Below, in pieces: positions 21,703 to 32,548 of a stretch of DNA of 64,000 nucleotides. Within the stretch, counting starts at the first letter, position 1. Every line of letters starts with the position of its first letter. The notes beneath the pieces were generated by a model. The model worked only from the letters and a program-made list of their open reading frames with translations, was not told the DNA's origin and ran no database searches. Source of the stretch: Craspedostauros australis (taxonomy: Eukaryota; Bacillariophyta; Bacillariophyceae; Mastogloiales; Achnanthaceae); contig JAMXDE010000005.1 in the NCBI GenBank assembly GCA_026770025.1, positions 2,976,001 to 3,040,000 on the forward strand. Direction: 5' to 3'. Made by a program: the position numbers and the translations under genes.

Positions 21703-23169
21703 TCACCCAGCGAATCCACAGCACCGTTGCCACTGATCAACCTGAATCTTCACAGCATCTATCATCGGACGTGCAGGTGCACACAACAACTTCAAGCGGG
21801 TAATCTCGTCCTCTTTTGTGCCTTTGACGGAAGGGCTTTCCGCATACGGATCCTCTCCAAGGTAGACGTACGAGTGATTCACGCCGGACAGTGCTGCCAG
21901 CGTACCGAAGTATTCGTTCCAGTCGTAGGAAAACGGAAACACCTCTATCACTGAGCTGCAACGAGGCATGAATAGGATTGACGTCAGTTGCGCACCATGC
22001 GGCGACAACAGAATATCGATGTTGGAGAACACCTCTATCTGTTCTCGAAATGTCATGTTGTCGAGAAACACGACCGGCGGTCTGTATGGAAGGCATAGTT
22101 CATCCTGCAACATCATGGAGACATTGTGTGCCCCCTTCAACCGCCTGCTACCCATGCGATTGATGATTGCGATGCGCGGCGTGCGAAGTTGATGGGTACT
22201 TGAGCTGTCGCTTCTCTCTGAATCATCATTGTGTGTAGATCCTGGAAGGGACGCGTTGTGCCCATCGGATGATGAAGGCACTCCGCATGACCTTGGTTTG
22301 TTTTCATCCATGCCCAGCACCGACAAGAAACTTCGCCGCAGATTTTGCAGATCATCGTTGTTGACCACTCGAAAGCCACTTGATAGAGTCATGTTTGCAT
22401 ACGCAATGATGACAGGGCTGTCTACACCCGCGGCATTTTCCAGATGTGCACGCTTACTGGATATGATGTGAATTCTGTGTGCACGCAACAGATCCAAGAT
22501 CCCCGCATTGTACACGGACACAGTGGCGTGCTTTCTGTATCCTCCGCCAACAGCCAAGACGTGCCGAGCGTCCGGGAAGTGCAGCCACAACGACCAGCAT
22601 GCTGTGAGAGTTTGCATTAAATGTGGGAAGTGCCAATCGTAGCTCGCGCCACCTACGGCGCATGCAACAGTCTCGATTCGTGTGTGGGGAGTTTGTCCAT
22701 TCGTCGTACTTGGAAGGTTTGTCGGATTGGCTTCATTTGTGATGCCGCCAACTTGATCCCATGCTTCAGCAAGATTGCCGTTCTGGACGCGTATGGTTTC
22801 GTCTAAACTGTATGATGTGGGATAGTGAGATATGTTGAAGACGTGCGGCATTGAAGTGTCGAGGATGTCGCACTCATCGGGTTCAAAGGGATCAGCTGGC
22901 CACCGCAGCATGGAGGCAGGAAAGCCTGTGATGTTGTTGATCCATCGGTATGGAAGTAAATCATCTCCAGTTGCCTTGGTGGGAAAGTCGACAGCATCTC
23001 TCTCCAGATCATCGAGAAATTGAAAAGATACCACTGTAAGTGAAGAGAAGTTCCAATTCGTCAATGCGATTATGATGCCGATGGTGAACGCGAAAACTCG
23101 CTTGTTGTTCACGATGCGAGATGCTGAAGCTTTCGTTGCCGGAGGTGTGGTAGTCGTTGACTTGGCCAT
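21703..23169 (-). CDS. GT61-type (DUF563) type II membrane glycosyltransferase
   Basis: A single-exon protein of 488 residues. A short cytoplasmic tail is followed by a signal anchor (VFAFTIGIIIALTNWNF, about residues 25-41), placing the catalytic part in the Golgi or ER lumen. The C-terminal half carries the family pattern of GT61 (EOGT, plant xylosyl- and arabinosyltransferases): RIAIINRMGSRR, then FREQIEVFSNIDILLSPHGA (His-Gly-Ala at about 386), QLTSILFMPRCSSVIEVFP, and a closing aromatic segment. Family members transfer pentoses or GlcNAc to glycans or EGF domains; the acceptor here is not predictable. The start at 23169 is the first ATG before the anchor. Several N-x-S/T sites lie in the lumenal part. 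Confidence 0.85.
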   Translation of the reverse strand: MAKSTTTTPPATKASASRIVNNKRVFAFTIGIIIALTNWNFSSLTVVSFQFLDDLERDAVDFPTKATGDDLLPYRWINNITGFPASMLRWPADPFEPDECDILDTSMPHVFNISHYPTSYSLDETIRVQNGNLAEAWDQVGGITNEANPTNLPSTTNGQTPHTRIETVACAVGGASYDWHFPHLMQTLTACWSLWLHFPDARHVLAVGGGYRKHATVSVYNAGILDLLRAHRIHIISSKRAHLENAAGVDSPVIIAYANMTLSSGFRVVNNDDLQNLRRSFLSVLGMDENKPRSCGVPSSSDGHNASLPGSTHNDDSERSDSSSTHQLRTPRIAIINRMGSRRLKGAHNVSMMLQDELCLPYRPPVVFLDNMTFREQIEVFSNIDILLSPHGAQLTSILFMPRCSSVIEVFPFSYDWNEYFGTLAALSGVNHSYVYLGEDPYAESPSVKGTKEDEITRLKLLCAPARPMIDAVKIQVDQWQRCCGFAG

Positions 23170-25671
23170 GGTGTTGAGAAGGTGTTTGAGTTGTGGCTGT
23201 GGACTTTTTTGGCTCGAGGTCGTACACCAGCAACAGCCACTGCGCGTACTCTCTCTGGAGTATGCCAGGTGCGTGATGTGAAGTGGTGGAGTGTCGCGAG
23301 GCTCTGCACTGATAACGCTGCGTGTGAGTGACTCGTCGTTGCTTGCTGAGAATTATGAGAACATGTACATGGGTTCGAGGTGTCCGAAACTTGCCACTTG
23401 ACTGTGGCTCGCTCAGGAGTCATTTGCATTCTCGTCCCCGTTCAATCCAACTTCGCCGAATGGGTGTTTTGGACGACACACAACTTGTGTCTCGTGCCCA
23501 ATTCCCGGTTTTTTGGCACTTTTTGGTAATTAATGGTAATTTTTGGTGACGATTGGTGTGCAGATTTAGCGCCAATTCCTGAATCTGGTCAACTCTTGAC
23601 GAGACATGTCGATGGACAGACGGTGCAGCACAAACAACGAGTAGGATCCACATCGAGCAAATGACCGCCCTGTACGGTCATAATTCTAGTCATAACAGAC
23701 AAGGTTCCACCCGGCCACATGAGAAACCCACACAATTGCCCTATCGCCGACGGCACAAGCTGCCTTTCGATGAGTTGATGGCCGTTGCTCAACATCTTCA
23801 CATCATGAGAAAGAGGAGAGTGAGATCTCTCTGTTGATGTGTTCATTGTTGGCAAACGGTCTCTGCTTGCTGTTCATCTTGATGCCTCTGTTGACCCGTT
23901 TTCGACCTTTTCCATACGGACGACGTACGGACACGAATCCGAATTTTTCGTTGGTATCCGTGTAGAGTCTACGGCATTCTGGTACAGGAATTTGTTGCTT
24001 CTTCGTCCCATCTCGACCGACAACCTTCCAAAGACCCGCATCCAATTCTGTTTCGTCTATTGCTCAAGTGAATGGCATGGCTGTATTCGCCACTTCATTC
24101 TGCTTCGGGTGGTGTGCTGGTCAGCGATCCAGGATGCCTCTGTGTGTTGCTTTGGGTGTTTGAAGTTAGTCACTAATGCTTGTGACAGCCTTGATCATCG
24201 ATCCGTGAACGCACAAAACTTGGCGCCAAAAATTATCGTGCGTTTTTACGTGTTGTAGATTCCGACTGAACTCCTCACCGGGGTCTGGCTACTTGATGCG
24301 AGGTTGTGCATCGCCCCGACGTCAGATCATTGTGCCATTGCTTTCAATAGACGTAGAATCCTCTCCTTTACCTGCCCATGCAGTCTTGGTCATAGTCCTT
24401 CACTTCCTCCAAAGATATACCAACTGCAAGCTGTTTTCGTCGCTTTACTGCATACTATCCTTGCGAGGAAACACCGCTTTATGATCACATGCCACAAGTG
24501 TTTTCATTGACACCGGTTGCTACACCCTCGCCAATACTAGCCATTTGTTTCACGCTCATGTCAGGGGTGAAGTTGTTGATGCAGTCGCTGTTCGTGCTCC
24601 ATCAAAACGCTTTCCAACCGTTCTGTGGAGGAAGCATGATGTTCTCTACTGGTCTTGAGCGCAGCTAAGGACAATCGAGCACTGGCCTCTACATTGCTCA
24701 CGCGATAGATGCTAAAATGCGCTCACACCGCGTGGAAATTATGCGTGGCACGGTTGCACATGCTCAGCAATGTGGAAGATCCAATGAAGAGAGGTGAGAG
24801 CATGGCGAGGTTGAACTCCTCAGTGTGAAACAGTCTACTCTCCTCTATTCTGGACTGCTCTTGTGTGCTAATGCTAACCAAGGGATCAAATAAAGAAATA
24901 GTGCATGGATTAGATTACCTCAGTGGCATCTGCGTCATCGGCCCTGTTCTCCGCCTCTTTTCAACTTAGACAAGTTAAGCTTCCCTGGGATATTGTTGCA
25001 CTTGATGCTTGTACCGTAACCATTGGCTCAGTGTGCCATAGGCAGCTGGCTGATTTAGCAGTCTCGCTGCTTGCTCCAACCAAATCGCGACTTACTGTAC
25101 CGATGCTGCGCTTCCTGGAGTTTGCGGATGACCCGCTCACAGCTGGGGTGGGCTTCCAGCTAGCCAAGGGATCAGTGCTCCCCCAAGCAGGATGGATGCA
25201 ACAATATACATGCATCCAAGTTGTTGCCAAGGCGGTTGCTGGCATACGGTATTCTGGAGTAGAACTGAAATGCTATTGTAGAACTTATCAACCATATCAT
25301 CAACTACATGCTATTGTAGAACTTATCAACCATATCATCAACTACAATGCTATACGTTGAATGAAGTCATGATGGATGAGATCAGAATATGAGGAACTGA
25401 TCATAGCATGTGAGGAACGCATCGGTCGGTACCACATTGTTTTGTGATCATTTCCATCGCGTGTTGACACGCGCTGGAGCACAGAGAAATTCGCCACGAT
25501 ACATGGCGGCGATTGGCATTCGTGAATGGGAACAACGAGTGCATGCTCCAAAGAAACAAACGGATCTCGACAACTACCCATCCAATCACCACCAAAGTTG
25601 GAGAGGGTGATGAGATGCCACACATGAGAGTGCTCACGAAAGGGGAGCTCAAACAAACGGAGCGGCATGGA
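23170..25671. other. intergenic, gene-poor 2.5 kb
   Basis: No convincing gene. Frames such as 23839-24258 and 24923-25360 on the plus strand are open for about 140 codons but show no domain. The TTTTTGGTAATTAATGGTAA stretch at 23519-23541 is low complexity. Confidence 0.45.
25270..25345. repeat. perfect 38-bp tandem duplication
   Basis: The word ATGCTATTGTAGAACTTATC continuing to CATCAACTAC occurs at 25270-25307 and again directly at 25308-25345 without a mismatch. It falls in the only long ORF of this gap, which therefore contains a translated repeat. Confidence 0.9.
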
Positions 25672-25677
25672 CTTGCC

Positions 25678-26425
25678 TGTTGGAAATCCGGGGTTATAGT
25701 TAGTACTAAATTCTAATCTGCTGTTAGAAACTGTACCGTTTTAGAACTGTGAGCACAATCTCACTTTCTCTTCCGATTTCGTTTTCTTGACAGGCATCTG
25801 TCACGGTAATGACACGGGGCATCCTGTTGTCTCTTAGATGCTTCCCTCTTCATTCATCATGCTCTGTTCTTGCTTCCTTGTCTCTGCATTGCCGTAGCTG
25901 TCTACGTTTGCATGGTAGGGATCTGCAGCCTTGAGCACTTGCCTGTCTCATGTTTCCTTCGTTGATCCTCATGGCACCATCGTCTCATAGCCGATGTCTC
26001 CTTTGGTGATGTTCCAAACCTGCGGATGTTCTGATCCTTTCTGATGTTTCCAAACCTGCGGATGTTCTTGTCCGTAGGAGGGGCGTGTGCTGTCCTCTGA
26101 AGAAGGTGCGTCACTTGCCCATGGACATGCTGTTCTGATCGACGTCGTCGTCTGGATGGTTGCCATGGTAGGCGTGGTATCGGGACCTCCTGATCCGCCG
26201 TGGGTGTCTTCCTTACGTTACCAGAGGACAGGCTACCCTCCTTGCGGTTATACAGGTATCAATCGCGTCCGTATGCTTAGTCATAGTCATAATGACATGG
26301 TATACAAAGGTGTGACAAATAGTCTCCGAACATGTGACGAATAATATTCAAAGCTGTGACGAACAATGTTGGGAGGTGCGGCAATTATGGGTATTCCGAC
26401 AATGTCGTACCCTCACTTCCTAACA
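25678..26425 (-). repeat. 3' LTR of the Copia element
   Basis: 748 bp, bounded by TG/CA ends and the same length as the other LTR. I count about eight differences from its partner, all but one of them transitions: four between about 25803 and 25842, two near 25975-26000 and two in the last 15 bp. An internal imperfect duplication (GATGTTCCAAACCTGCGGAT, near 26007 and 26043) is shared by both LTRs. Small ORFs inside the LTR are not genes. Confidence 0.95.
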
Positions 26426-26501
26426 CCCTTCCATTGTCGCATCGACAACATAACATCCATCATCACCGTCATTCTCTCTCTCACCTTTCGCCTTACTCCC
26501 A

Positions 26502-29500
26502 TTAATCCATTGCAGACCGCAGTTGGATGAAGTGATTCTTGTGGTTGTCATAGATCTCCTTTTTGGTGTTCTTTGTGAGGCCGTCTGCGATGTTGTCTTC
26601 CGATCGCACGAATTTGGTTACGGCTTCTCCATTTTTGACGAGTTCACGTATGAAGTGATGTCGGATGTCGATGTGCCTTGTTCTTGCGGATGTCGATGGG
26701 TTTGAGGCGATGAAGATCGCTCCGACGTTGTCGACCATGACGTCCGCGGGCTTGTGCATCTTTAATCCGATGTCTCTCATCAGTTGCGTCACGAAGCGGA
26801 TTTCTTTCCCTGCTTCGGACAGTGCGACGTACTCTGCTTCTGTAGAGCTGAGTGTTACGCTGCGTTGTGCCTTTGATCTCCATATGATCGGCACTCCTTG
26901 TAGTAGGACGATGTGCCCTCCTACGCTGATGCGATTGTCCTTGTCGCCCGCGAATTCGCTGTCGGTGAATATTGCAATCTTCCATGCATCGTTAGTCAGT
27001 GGACTCGGTTTCATCTTCAGTCCATACTCTCTCGTGTCCCACACGAACTTCATGACTCGTAGCATCTCCTTGTATGCTGAGGCTGTTGGTCCGTCCAATA
27101 CTTTGGTCAGTTCTCGCACTGCATTGGCGATGTCGGGTCGAGAGTGTTTCACCAGGTACAGCAGCATGCCTACTCCACTTCGGTATCGGCTGTGTCGCTG
27201 TTCGTCCACTTTGGGTGCATCGCTGTTCCTTTGGATGCCCTGCCCTGGTGTTCCTGGTGTTCCGTATCGTTGTAGTTTCAGCACATCGCTCCCGAACGAA
27301 TCGATGATGTTCTTGAGGATGTGGGGTTGGTTCACCCAACAGTTCGTTTTGTCATGGTTGAATATGATCTTGCAGCTTAGGTAGTCTTCAAGATCTTCCT
27401 CCACTTTGACCCCGAACCGTTCCGCTCGGATATCCTTCACGAGCTTCTGCAGTTCCTGCTTTTCTCCGATGCAGAGACAATCGTCCACATAGGTGCCGAT
27501 TAAAAGCAGTTGCCCTTCCTGATTCCGAATCAGTAGGCATGGGTCTACCTCACTCTGTCTGAACCCCAATTTGAATAGGATGTCGACGAGCTTCTTGTTC
27601 CATTGTCTGGCACTCTGCACGAGTCCGTAGATGGTTTTCTTGAGCAGCAGGCATTCATCGGTTTCGTGTTTCATGCCTTTCGGGCATTGCATGTAGATCT
27701 CTTCGTCGAGGTCTCCATGCAAGAATGCTGTCTCAAAGTCGATGATGATGCTGACTAGCTTCAGTATCATCTTCATGGTGAGCATGATACGGTAGGTTGC
27801 ATCATGTATCACCGGTGCGTGGTGCGCTGAGAAGTCGACTCCTGCGATTTGCGAGTATCCGCATGCCACGAGTCTGGCGCGGAATACCCCGTTCCTCTTT
27901 TCCTTGAAGACCCATTTGGTCTTCACGCACCGCCGATTCCTCGGCATCCGGTCCTTCTTGATCTTTTCCCATACTTTCCTTCTGGCCATATCGTAGAATT
28001 CCTTGTTGATGGCTTCTCGCCATTTCTTTCTCTTACTGGGGTCCGCGTGGTCCCAGCAGTCCTCGAATGTGGTTGGGTCCAGCAGCATAGCGATGCTCGC
28101 TAGTTCCATCCCATCCTCATTCTGTTCATTGTTCAATGCTTGGTCCGCAGTGATGATGTCGTCGAGTCTCATCATTCCGTGAGGTGTATCTATCATCATG
28201 CCTGCGATATCTCTGTTGAATGTTGACCCGTCCGCGTGGAAGTCGGGTCCTCCTGTGTCCGATGGGGATGCGATAGTCTCTTGGGGTGTCTCGTACCCTT
28301 CGTCTGTATTTGGTTCTGATTCATCGCTCGATTCGAGGTCTCGCTCTTCCTCTGGGATGGGTTCTTTGTTGTACCCTGCGAGAGCACTCACCATCCTTGG
28401 TACGCGTTGCACAGGTTCTGCGATAGGGGTCTGCTTGGGCTCGTCTTTGGCCTCTTCATTAGCTCTCCCCTCATCGTCCCTTCCGAATTCGTCGCCGTCT
28501 TTATCGTTCGACTCATTTCCCCCTTGGGTGGGGAGCAAGTCATCTTGCCCTCGCGCAGCGTCTTCTGTATCTTCTTTCTCTCCGGCTCTGCTGCTGCGAT
28601 CTGCGTCGTCGGCCTCCATTCCTTCGATGGTCTCCGATCGTCGCTCCCAAGCTGCTCTCGTGTGTCGAGTCTTCATACCCGATGTAGAGTCGTCATCTTC
28701 CAGATCTATCAATATTGATCTGTTGGCATTCTCGATACCTCTGAATTGCCCATATGACTGATTCATCCATGTCACGTCTCTCGTGATTAGGATCTTAGTT
28801 GTTGCGAGGTTCAGCATTCGATATACTCCCTTCGCGTGTGACTGGCCGTATCCGACGAACATAGCTGGTCTGGATCTGTCGTCCAGTTTCGCCTTTATCG
28901 TGCGGCCGCCAACATACACCATGCCTATTTCTCCAAAAACGCGCAATCCATCCACGTAGGTGGGGATCCGGTTGTTGAATAGTACGCATGCTGGTTCTCT
29001 CGTTTTCGTCCCGATGATATTCTCCAGTTGGGTAGCGGTTCTGGCCGCTTCGGCCCATAATTTTCCTCGGACATTTTTCGGCAGGTGCGTGTGATTGAGC
29101 ATGGCTCGAACTTTCCCGTACAACGTGGCGAATTTTCTTTCCACGCGACCGTTCTGCTGCGGTGTAGATGCTGCAGTGTACTCGAACGTTGGGGCGAACC
29201 CTGCGACGAGCAGTTGCTTCTCCGCAGAATAATTTTCTCCTGCGTTGTCACATCTGATAATTTTCACTCGTGTTTGCTGATTGGCATGGAGCCATTTAAG
29301 CAACAGAATCATTTTTGTTCCAACCTCACTCTTCTCCTTCAGGAAATAGCTCCAGCAGTAGTCACTGTAATCATCGAGGACTAGGAGCCAATACTTTCCT
29401 TGTCCGTAGCTGTGCGTCTGGACACTTGATGTGTCAATGAACAGTCGATCACCAACCCCCTTCGCTCGTGATTGGAGTTTCTTCGTCATGGCCTTCTGCC

Positions 29501-32468
29501 TTTGTTTGCCAATGGCACAGTCCACACATGCATGCAATTTGCCTGTGACGTTCCAACCGTATCGTCCCGCTGTGCGAGAGATCGTGTAAGTGTCAACATG
29601 GCCTAACATTTTATGGATTTGGTTGACGTCCACCGCGGTCTGGGTGGACACGCCAACATTGGCTTGATCGTGAGGGTGAGGGGCGGTGATCATGTTAACA
29701 CCGCTCACGAACCCACTGTGGGTAGCCATAAGCCGGTCAAACGTAATGCGTTGTCCGCGCTTCTCCAGGCTCATCACAACGCCGTGGTTGCTGATGTTGA
29801 AGCCGCTCTCAAGCGCTTTGTTGATGCTGAGAAGGTTCACCCACAAATTGGGCACGAACTTCACGTGCTTGAGGAGGATGGTTGCGGTGGTACCGTTCTT
29901 CTGCATTACCACCATGCGCTTGTCGCCCACCTTTGTTGCCTTGATGTAGCGACCGCTGCCAATCTTGATGGAGTGGTCGGCCACGCGCACGTTGGTCATC
30001 CCCTCGTCGTTGTTGGTCAGGTGGCACGAGGCACCTGAGTCGCCCAACCAAGTGTTTGCCTCATGGCGGTCTGGGGCGAGCGTGATGCGGCGTTCTTCGA
30101 CGCCGTCGATGTCGCCGATCACCATTGCCATGTCTGGTTGCGGGTTTCTCTCGCTGTAGATGGGGAGTTCAGGGAACGCGTTTGGGCTGCGAACTCCGTA
30201 GAGGCCTGGGTGGTACTTCCACATGACTTGGAGTGCTCCACGCGAGGCCAGGCTCCCGATGAGTCCATGGTGGATGGCTGGCAGCTGCTCCTTCTCCAGC
30301 CTTTCGTTGATGAACGGCATGTTCTTCATGACGTTGAACGGGGTCATCATCCCGATCTCGCGTAGGAGGAAGTAGAGGGTGCGAGCATCCGCGCAAGTGC
30401 GTCTGTCTCTCGACTTGTACTCCTTCACTGTGTCGAGGCACAGCAGGGCAAGCTCGGAGCGCACACTGTCAGCCGGCATGGCGTTGCTCAATGAGTATCG
30501 CACTGCGAGTGCGAGGGACTCCTCCTTTGCGAGCATTGCGCGGCGTTCATCGCGTTCTTCGTGGGTTGTCGGTTTCACCACGTCCGTTCCTTCCGGTAGA
30601 TCGATGAGGAATGGCTGGGCTGGACAATCGACGCAGTACGAGTAGATGTACCCTTGTTTGAAGCACAGTGGGCATGATGCCCATCCTTGGTACATTGCGC
30701 GCCCTGCTGCTTCGATCGTCTTCTCGATGGGAGACTTGTTGGTGGAGAGCGAGAAGACAGGCTCTCTGCAGATGTCTTCCGCTCCGATCACCATTGCCAC
30801 TTCATTGGTAGACTCCTCTTCGGTGCTGACGAGGTCTTCATCGTAGATGACCTCGTCGAAGAACCCGTCGTCATCGGTGGACTCGTCTTCGGACGGGAAG
30901 AGTTCGCGGTTGATGCGCTCGGCGGCGACCGCTGGTGGTCCGTAGTGACCATACACCCCTGGGTGGTGGGCCGCCCGCTCTTCAGCTGTCCACTCGGAGC
31001 CTTGGTTTGGCTCTTCGTTGCCTTGGTCGGCCATCTCTTCGTCGGTGGATGTGAGGGCGAGGTCTTCGGTGGTCTCCTCTTCGGGAGGCATCATGGCGTG
31101 GTCGTTGCTCATGTTTTTCTTGATGTTCGCAATTTCTTGGGTTGTTACGAGTCTTGGGTTGGTCACATTTTTGACCTCAGTCGAATCAAGTTCGAACTCG
31201 TTGGTGAGGAAGCACAGCATTTCCGTGCTATCCATGGACTTGTCGTCTTCGGGCAACCAGATGGGCTCCTCGATCATGGCTAGGCCAACGTCGTCGGCCT
31301 TCTCGTTGGAGGTCGACCACATCTCCTCGTCAACTTCAACGAAGGAGTCGTAGCCTGCCACATCGTCCTCTGCAGTCCGCCACATGTGTTCTTCGACCAT
31401 CACGAGGGCGACATCTGTTTCTTCCTCCATGCCATCGGTCGCCACGTTTGCGGCCTCGGCTTCTCGCATCGCTGCTTTCAACTTGAAGCAGTCGAGGATC
31501 TTGTGCCCCTTCTTACCGCAGTACTTGCAGTTTCCGTTGAACTTGTTCTTGGCGGGGGTGTCTCCTTTCTTGTTGTTCTTCTTCAAGCCCTTGTTGTTTT
31601 TGTTCTTCGGGGGAGAGCGACAGTCCGCCTTCTTGTGCCCGTAGGCACCGCAGTTGCGGCAGTACCCTTTGAAGCCGCCCGTGGCAGCGAGAGCCATTTC
31701 CTTTTTGGTGTCGCTCTCGCGGCGGTTGCTTCCTTGCTTGATGTGACGTGCGTCGTAGGTGGCACTCACTGCTTCACGGATGTCCTCGATTGACATCGTG
31801 CTTTCAATGCCGGTGAACTTGAGCTCGATGAGCTTCACATCCATCTCGTAGTCCCTTGCGAGGGCGTTGAGCACGAGCATGTGGTACTGGGTCATGTCCA
31901 AGTCGACGCCGGCGTGGGAGAGGCGTCCACGGAGCACTTCCATCTCGGTGAGGAACGTGTCCGGGTGTTCTCCCTTCTTCATGCGCATCCCGTTGAGCTG
32001 CGCCAACAACTTTGCCTTCATAGGCGCAGTGCGCTGCTCGTAGATACGCTCAAGAGCCTTCCATGCCTTACGTGGGTCTCCTCCCTCGTAAGCGCTGCTC
32101 TTGCATCCCAACACAGCCATGAAGGCAACATTGCCTTCGGTGGTCTCATGGCTAATAGCCATGGTCAGTTCTTCAAACGCGTACTTCGCCAATGCCTTCT
32201 TGTACTCAGCCTCCTCTTTAGGAGTCATGACACTTGGCTTCTTGGCTTCTTCGTCGTCCTTCTTCTTGCCTTTCACGGGGAGGGAAGCAACGGAGGGGAC
32301 AAACGGTTCTTCCTTCACAACCACATCACCCATGTCCTTGAGATACAAGTCTCCATAGCCCTTGCGGTTGGCGCGGGCCAGGAACTTCGCACTCCAAGCT
32401 TTCCAGCTGGACCGCTTGCCGTTGAACATGATCATGTAACGATCAGTCTTATCTAGGAAGGATGTCAT
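26502..32468 (-). CDS. Copia gag-pol polyprotein
   Basis: A single ORF of 1988 residues. Gag has a helical UBN2-like part, then two CCHC zinc knuckles (CRNCGAYGHKKADC near 270; CKYCGKKGHKILDC near 315). An unusually long acidic region (about 345-800) with a CxxC-x9-CxxC ribbon (near 600-617) precedes the aspartic protease DSGA (near 812). Integrase has the HHCC finger (HKMLGH...CVDCAIGK, about 955-985), the core Asp in LFIDTSS (about 1011), Asp in RCDNAGEN (about 1073) and Glu in QQNGRVERKF (about 1110). Reverse transcriptase starts near KTKWVFKEK (about 1518) and has YVDD (about 1659). RNase H has TDSEFAGD (about 1836) and STEAEYVAL (about 1876). All catalytic residues are present. The ATG at 32468 is 81 bp inside the 5' LTR boundary, consistent with a short leader. 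Confidence 0.96.
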   Translation of the reverse strand: MTSFLDKTDRYMIMFNGKRSSWKAWSAKFLARANRKGYGDLYLKDMGDVVVKEEPFVPSVASLPVKGKKKDDEEAKKPSVMTPKEEAEYKKALAKYAFEELTMAISHETTEGNVAFMAVLGCKSSAYEGGDPRKAWKALERIYEQRTAPMKAKLLAQLNGMRMKKGEHPDTFLTEMEVLRGRLSHAGVDLDMTQYHMLVLNALARDYEMDVKLIELKFTGIESTMSIEDIREAVSATYDARHIKQGSNRRESDTKKEMALAATGGFKGYCRNCGAYGHKKADCRSPPKNKNNKGLKKNNKKGDTPAKNKFNGNCKYCGKKGHKILDCFKLKAAMREAEAANVATDGMEEETDVALVMVEEHMWRTAEDDVAGYDSFVEVDEEMWSTSNEKADDVGLAMIEEPIWLPEDDKSMDSTEMLCFLTNEFELDSTEVKNVTNPRLVTTQEIANIKKNMSNDHAMMPPEEETTEDLALTSTDEEMADQGNEEPNQGSEWTAEERAAHHPGVYGHYGPPAVAAERINRELFPSEDESTDDDGFFDEVIYDEDLVSTEEESTNEVAMVIGAEDICREPVFSLSTNKSPIEKTIEAAGRAMYQGWASCPLCFKQGYIYSYCVDCPAQPFLIDLPEGTDVVKPTTHEERDERRAMLAKEESLALAVRYSLSNAMPADSVRSELALLCLDTVKEYKSRDRRTCADARTLYFLLREIGMMTPFNVMKNMPFINERLEKEQLPAIHHGLIGSLASRGALQVMWKYHPGLYGVRSPNAFPELPIYSERNPQPDMAMVIGDIDGVEERRITLAPDRHEANTWLGDSGASCHLTNNDEGMTNVRVADHSIKIGSGRYIKATKVGDKRMVVMQKNGTTATILLKHVKFVPNLWVNLLSINKALESGFNISNHGVVMSLEKRGQRITFDRLMATHSGFVSGVNMITAPHPHDQANVGVSTQTAVDVNQIHKMLGHVDTYTISRTAGRYGWNVTGKLHACVDCAIGKQRQKAMTKKLQSRAKGVGDRLFIDTSSVQTHSYGQGKYWLLVLDDYSDYCWSYFLKEKSEVGTKMILLLKWLHANQQTRVKIIRCDNAGENYSAEKQLLVAGFAPTFEYTAASTPQQNGRVERKFATLYGKVRAMLNHTHLPKNVRGKLWAEAARTATQLENIIGTKTREPACVLFNNRIPTYVDGLRVFGEIGMVYVGGRTIKAKLDDRSRPAMFVGYGQSHAKGVYRMLNLATTKILITRDVTWMNQSYGQFRGIENANRSILIDLEDDDSTSGMKTRHTRAAWERRSETIEGMEADDADRSSRAGEKEDTEDAARGQDDLLPTQGGNESNDKDGDEFGRDDEGRANEEAKDEPKQTPIAEPVQRVPRMVSALAGYNKEPIPEEERDLESSDESEPNTDEGYETPQETIASPSDTGGPDFHADGSTFNRDIAGMMIDTPHGMMRLDDIITADQALNNEQNEDGMELASIAMLLDPTTFEDCWDHADPSKRKKWREAINKEFYDMARRKVWEKIKKDRMPRNRRCVKTKWVFKEKRNGVFRARLVACGYSQIAGVDFSAHHAPVIHDATYRIMLTMKMILKLVSIIIDFETAFLHGDLDEEIYMQCPKGMKHETDECLLLKKTIYGLVQSARQWNKKLVDILFKLGFRQSEVDPCLLIRNQEGQLLLIGTYVDDCLCIGEKQELQKLVKDIRAERFGVKVEEDLEDYLSCKIIFNHDKTNCWVNQPHILKNIIDSFGSDVLKLQRYGTPGTPGQGIQRNSDAPKVDEQRHSRYRSGVGMLLYLVKHSRPDIANAVRELTKVLDGPTASAYKEMLRVMKFVWDTREYGLKMKPSPLTNDAWKIAIFTDSEFAGDKDNRISVGGHIVLLQGVPIIWRSKAQRSVTLSSTEAEYVALSEAGKEIRFVTQLMRDIGLKMHKPADVMVDNVGAIFIASNPSTSARTRHIDIRHHFIRELVKNGEAVTKFVRSEDNIADGLTKNTKKEIYDNHKNHFIQLRSAMD

Positions 32469-32548
32469 GGTGATGATGATGAGAGGATGTTTGTTGCTGT
32501 GTTGATGGTGGTAGAAACGTAGGATTTCAATCGTAACGTTTCGAAACG

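Noticed and set aside
25902-26344. Small ORFs repeated at 32773-33215
   Set aside because: They lie inside the two LTRs and are duplicated only because the LTRs are.
29613-32456. Several plus-strand frames of 90-200 codons within the retrotransposon
   Set aside because: Antisense to gag-pol, which has complete catalytic motifs.
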